From NCBI GenBank assembly GCA_034429695.1, contig DAOUGC010000027.1, forward strand, positions 1 to 26,750: a DNA stretch of 26,750 nucleotides. Reading direction: 5' to 3'. Under the pieces are notes generated by a model. That model searched no databases, was not told the DNA's origin, and saw nothing but the letters and a program-made list of their open reading frames with translations. Source of the DNA: DAOUGC01 sp034429695. GTDB lineage: Bacteria; Chloroflexota; Anaerolineae; Anaerolineales; Anaerolineaceae. The translations under genes were made by a program, and so were the position numbers. Shown here in pieces: positions 24,953 to 26,750 of this stretch; the first letter of the stretch is position 1, and every line of letters begins with the position of its first letter.

Positions 24953-25020
24953 AGGACAGAGGTCAGTTGTCAGTAGATCGACCTCTGACCTCTGTCCTCT
25001 GAGTACTGATCTCTGACCTC
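24953..25020. repeat. GACCTCTG-type dispersed repeat with 14-bp inverted arms
   Basis: AGGACAGAGGTCAG (24953-24966) is perfectly complementary to CTGACCTCTGTCCT (24985-24998). After that the unit continues with TGAGTACTGATCTCTGACCTC. The 15-mer GACCTCTGTCCTCTG recurs at 26489-26503, so this is a dispersed family. It lies directly between the tRNA terminator and the sodN promoter region. Confidence 0.75.
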
Positions 25021-25042
25021 TCACCCCTTCCTACGCTATAAT
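25013..25042 (+). promoter_or_regulatory. Promoter of the sodN operon
   Basis: CGC-TATAAT has a perfect -10 at 25037-25042, 36 bp ahead of the sodN start. The best -35 is CTGACC at 25013-25018 (18-bp spacer), which belongs to the dispersed repeat. No operator palindrome is obvious. Confidence 0.6.
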
Positions 25043-25078
25043 TAATCCAGTTCCTTATCAACTCTTCAGGAGGGAAAC

Positions 25079-25579
25079 ATGCTGTATAGGGTTCTGGAAA
25101 ATCTGGATCGTGTATTTCATTTTGAGCGCGCCGATGCGCATTGCGACATCCCCTGCGGGATCTATGACCCGCACGGGGCTCAGGTTGCAGCTTTAACCGT
25201 GATCCGCATGATTGATTTAATGACCGAGTTCACTGCCAGCCACACTGCGGGGGACGCCGAATATTTCAACACCATGGCGCGCTATGTGGCGGTCAAAGAG
25301 GAACACGCCGAGGGCTGCAAGCGCGAGGTGCGTGTGATCTGGGGCGATTACTTCAAACAGGAGCATGTGGATAAATTCCCTGAGCTGCACGCGCTGACCC
25401 ACAAGATCATGCAACTGGGTTCCAAATGCCGCCAGACCGCCAGCCGTGAGACCGCGCTGCAATTGTTGGAGGCGGTCAACCGCTTCGCCGAGATCTACTG
25501 GGAGACCAAGGGCGTTGCCACCAAGCGCGTCAAGGCGCCCTACAAACCCGGTGAAGAGATCGTTCATCCACAGCTATAA
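25079..25579 (+). CDS. sodN: Nickel superoxide dismutase precursor
   Basis: NiSOD converts superoxide to oxygen and hydrogen peroxide in the cytoplasm. The defining Ni-hook HCDIPCGIY is at residues 21-29: after removal of the first 20 residues, His1 (amine and imidazole), Cys2 and Cys6 would bind nickel, and the Tyr at mature position 9 is present. The rest is helical, as in the four-helix NiSOD subunit that forms hexamers. The precursor is 166 residues, giving about 146 mature, longer than the roughly 117 of the Streptomyces enzyme; the extra length is mostly C-terminal (after about residue 140). The ATG has AGGAGGG ahead. The stop overlaps the sodX start by one base, and the neighbour is the expected maturation protease. 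Confidence 0.95.
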   Translation: MLYRVLENLDRVFHFERADAHCDIPCGIYDPHGAQVAALTVIRMIDLMTEFTASHTAGDAEYFNTMARYVAVKEEHAEGCKREVRVIWGDYFKQEHVDKFPELHALTHKIMQLGSKCRQTASRETALQLLEAVNRFAEIYWETKGVATKRVKAPYKPGEEIVHPQL

Positions 25580-25863
25580 TGGCATTTCCGCTGCGGCTGC
25601 TGCGCGTACGCGGCGAAAGCATGGCTCCGAAGTATCATTCCGGAGATTTTATTGTCACCAGCAATGCCGGCTGGCAGCCGGGTGATGACCTGGTTTTTCA
25701 TCAACCTGGCTACGGATTGTTGATCAAGCGCCTGCAGCGTAGTGAACCGGGTGGGTTGTACCTGCTCGGCACAGGCGAGGACAGCACCGACAGCCGCATG
25801 CTGGGGCTGATCGACCCGGCAAGGGTGATCGGCAAGGTGATCCATCATATCCGCCGCAGATAA
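25579..25863 (+). CDS. sodX: NiSOD maturation protease SodX (S24/S26-type)
   Basis: A 94-residue peptidase resembling the catalytic part of signal peptidase I. The motif RVRGESMAPKYHSGD gives Ser14 as nucleophile and LLIKRL gives Lys50 as general base; a GTGEDSTDSR motif near residue 73 corresponds to the conserved region around the active site. It lacks a membrane anchor, as expected for a cytoplasmic enzyme that trims the sodN propeptide to expose the nickel-binding His. TAATG overlap with sodN indicates translational coupling. Function is inferred from family and position; a regulator-type S24 protein is unlikely since no HTH domain is present. Confidence 0.9.
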   Translation: MAFPLRLLRVRGESMAPKYHSGDFIVTSNAGWQPGDDLVFHQPGYGLLIKRLQRSEPGGLYLLGTGEDSTDSRMLGLIDPARVIGKVIHHIRRR

Positions 25864-25883
25864 AGCGGCGAAAAGGAGCAGGT

Positions 25884-26399
25884 ATGGCAGAGAATATGCA
25901 GTGGCCCAAGCCACCCGAAATGGTGATTGACCCCAAAAAGAGTTACACCGCCACCTTCAAGACTGGCAAGGGCGATATTGTGGTGCGCCTGTTTGCTGAC
26001 AAGACCCCCAAGACGGTCAATAATTTTGTCTTTCTGGCGCGCGCCGGTTTTTATGATCACACCATCTTTCACCGTGTGATCGCCGACTTTATGGCGCAGG
26101 GCGGCGACCCCACCGGAACCGGCATGGGCGGCCCCGGCTACAAGTTCGCCGATGAATTCCACCCCACACTGCGGCATAACAAGCCGGGCATCCTGTCCAT
26201 GGCCAATGCCGGAGCCGGTACCAACGGCTCGCAGTTCTTCCTGACGCATGTGCCCACCCCCTGGCTGGATAACAAGCACAGCGTGTTTGGCGAGGTGATC
26301 CAGGGCATGGATGTACTGCTGTCCATCCCTGAGCGCGACCCGCGCAACACCAAAGCCCCCGCGGTTGAACTGATCACGGTGGAGATCAAAGAGGCGTAG
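25884..26399 (+). CDS. Cyclophilin-type peptidyl-prolyl cis-trans isomerase
   Basis: A 171-residue cytoplasmic cyclophilin, which speeds cis-trans isomerisation of X-Pro bonds. Motifs in order: FHRV (62-65, catalytic Arg64), QGGDPTGTG (72-80), SMANAG (105-110), NGSQFF (114-119), and WLDNKHSVFG (127-136, Trp and His of the active site). All key residues are present. There is no signal peptide. The ATG has AAGGAG 5 nt ahead and lies 20 nt after sodX, followed by a terminator, so sodN, sodX and this gene are probably one transcript. A folding role for SodN or general stress function are both possible. Confidence 0.95.
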   Translation: MAENMQWPKPPEMVIDPKKSYTATFKTGKGDIVVRLFADKTPKTVNNFVFLARAGFYDHTIFHRVIADFMAQGGDPTGTGMGGPGYKFADEFHPTLRHNKPGILSMANAGAGTNGSQFFLTHVPTPWLDNKHSVFGEVIQGMDVLLSIPERDPRNTKAPAVELITVEIKEA

Positions 26400-26418
26400 A
26401 GAGCGTGTATTAACAAAC

Positions 26419-26458
26419 AGGTCGGGTTGGTGATTCACCAGCCCGACCTTATTATTTG
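26419..26458 (+). terminator. Terminator of the sodN-sodX-cyclophilin operon
   Basis: AGGTCGGGTTGGTGA pairs with TCACCAGCCCGACCT over 15 bp (one G-T), followed by TATTATTT. It lies 20 bp after the cyclophilin stop and could also serve the convergent minus-strand gene. Confidence 0.85.
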
Positions 26459-26488
26459 TGGAGATATGTTCTTGGAATACTGATATCC

Positions 26489-26503
26489 GACCTCTGTCCT
26501 CTG
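26489..26503. repeat. Second copy of the GACCTCTGTCCTCTG repeat
   Basis: Exact 15-base match to 24987-25001, preceded by TACTGATATCC, which resembles the TACTGATCTC part of the first copy. It lies between the operon terminator and the convergent glycosyltransferase gene. Confidence 0.65.
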
Positions 26504-26518
26504 GGCTCAATGCCCTCA

Positions 26519-26750
26519 TCATCCCAGCAATGCCGCCAGATACCCGTCCAGCATGGGGTCCAGCCCAAAAGCGCTTTCGGCGCGGGCGCGGGCGGCGGGT
26601 CGGAAGCTCTCCTGTTGTTCAAACACCTTTTGAGCCGCGTCAGCCAGTGGGGGAATCCCGGGCGGTTCGAGCGCCCAGTAATTGCTCCCGTACGGAGCCA
26701 CAATGCCAGCCCCATTTTCGATCAGCTCTGGCAGCGAGCCGGTGGAGAAG
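26519..26750 (-). CDS. Glycosyltransferase family 4 (partial, C-terminus)
   Basis: The last 76 codons of a minus-strand gene that begins outside the window. STGSLPELIENGAGIVAPYG is the nucleotide-sugar binding region typical of GT-B fold glycosyltransferases (GT4/GT1 type), with Glu in S-L-P-E-L-I as the expected sugar-nucleotide contact. It is followed by a helical tail ending in FGLDPMLDGYLAALLG. It is convergent to the sodN operon. The donor and acceptor are unknown; no start codon is available in this window. Confidence 0.8.
   Translation of the reverse strand, partial: FSTGSLPELIENGAGIVAPYGSNYWALEPPGIPPLADAAQKVFEQQESFRPAARARAESAFGLDPMLDGYLAALLG

Noticed and set aside
25575..25580. TATAAT at the sodN/sodX junction as a sodX promoter
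   Set aside because: It arises from a Leu codon CTA, the stop TAA and the overlapping ATG. There is no -35, and the one-base overlap indicates coupled translation.

Overview
The window is GC-rich bacterial DNA that looks like a chromosome fragment from an environmental Chloroflexota bacterium, probably class Anaerolineae. This is inference from gene content and style: very large secreted proteins with Thr/Ala/Pro linkers, a GPH-type sugar symporter, a Ni-SOD locus, and several families of non-coding hairpin repeats between genes. No rRNA or marker tree is available here. No phage, transposase, CRISPR array or plasmid gene is visible.

Layout. (1) 1-4100: a minus-strand SPFH/prohibitin-like membrane protein, divergent from a plus-strand lipoprotein made of two sets of seven propeller-type repeats. 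(2) 4278-9515: a plus-strand cluster of five tightly spaced genes (GPH symporter, serine esterase, PHP metallohydrolase, APH-fold kinase, small membrane protein) closed by a strong terminator; it looks like one operon for uptake and processing of an unknown small molecule. (3) 9593-10524: non-coding, with three tandem ~170-bp repeats and more hairpins. (4) 13163-10525, minus strand: DMT/EamA transporter, Era GTPase (4-bp overlap) and a YhhN/TMEM86-type lysoplasmalogenase. (5) 13412-19070: an operator-like palindrome and a -35/-10 pair directly ahead of a 1863-residue secreted glycoside hydrolase with five near-identical carbohydrate-binding-like modules, a PKD domain, an Ig-like domain, a DUF5060-like domain and a TIM-barrel catalytic region. 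(6) 19111-19826: hairpin terminator and ~220-bp tandem repeats. (7) 19994-24652: a 1552-residue secreted right-handed beta-helix protein. (8) 24770-24951: tRNA-Val(CAC) with its own promoter and terminator. (9) 25079-26399: sodN-sodX-cyclophilin operon. (10) 26519-26750: C-terminal end of a minus-strand glycosyltransferase that runs off the window.

How it fits together. The two giant secreted proteins and the lipoprotein point to a cell that works on, or binds, extracellular polysaccharide. The symporter operon could import small products, although no direct link to the hydrolase is visible. The NiSOD pair shows oxygen exposure and a nickel-dependent superoxide defence: sodN encodes the pro-enzyme with its Ni-hook and sodX its likely maturation protease. 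A -10 consensus of the type (T/C)GCTATA(A/G)T recurs ahead of several genes and was useful in placing promoters.
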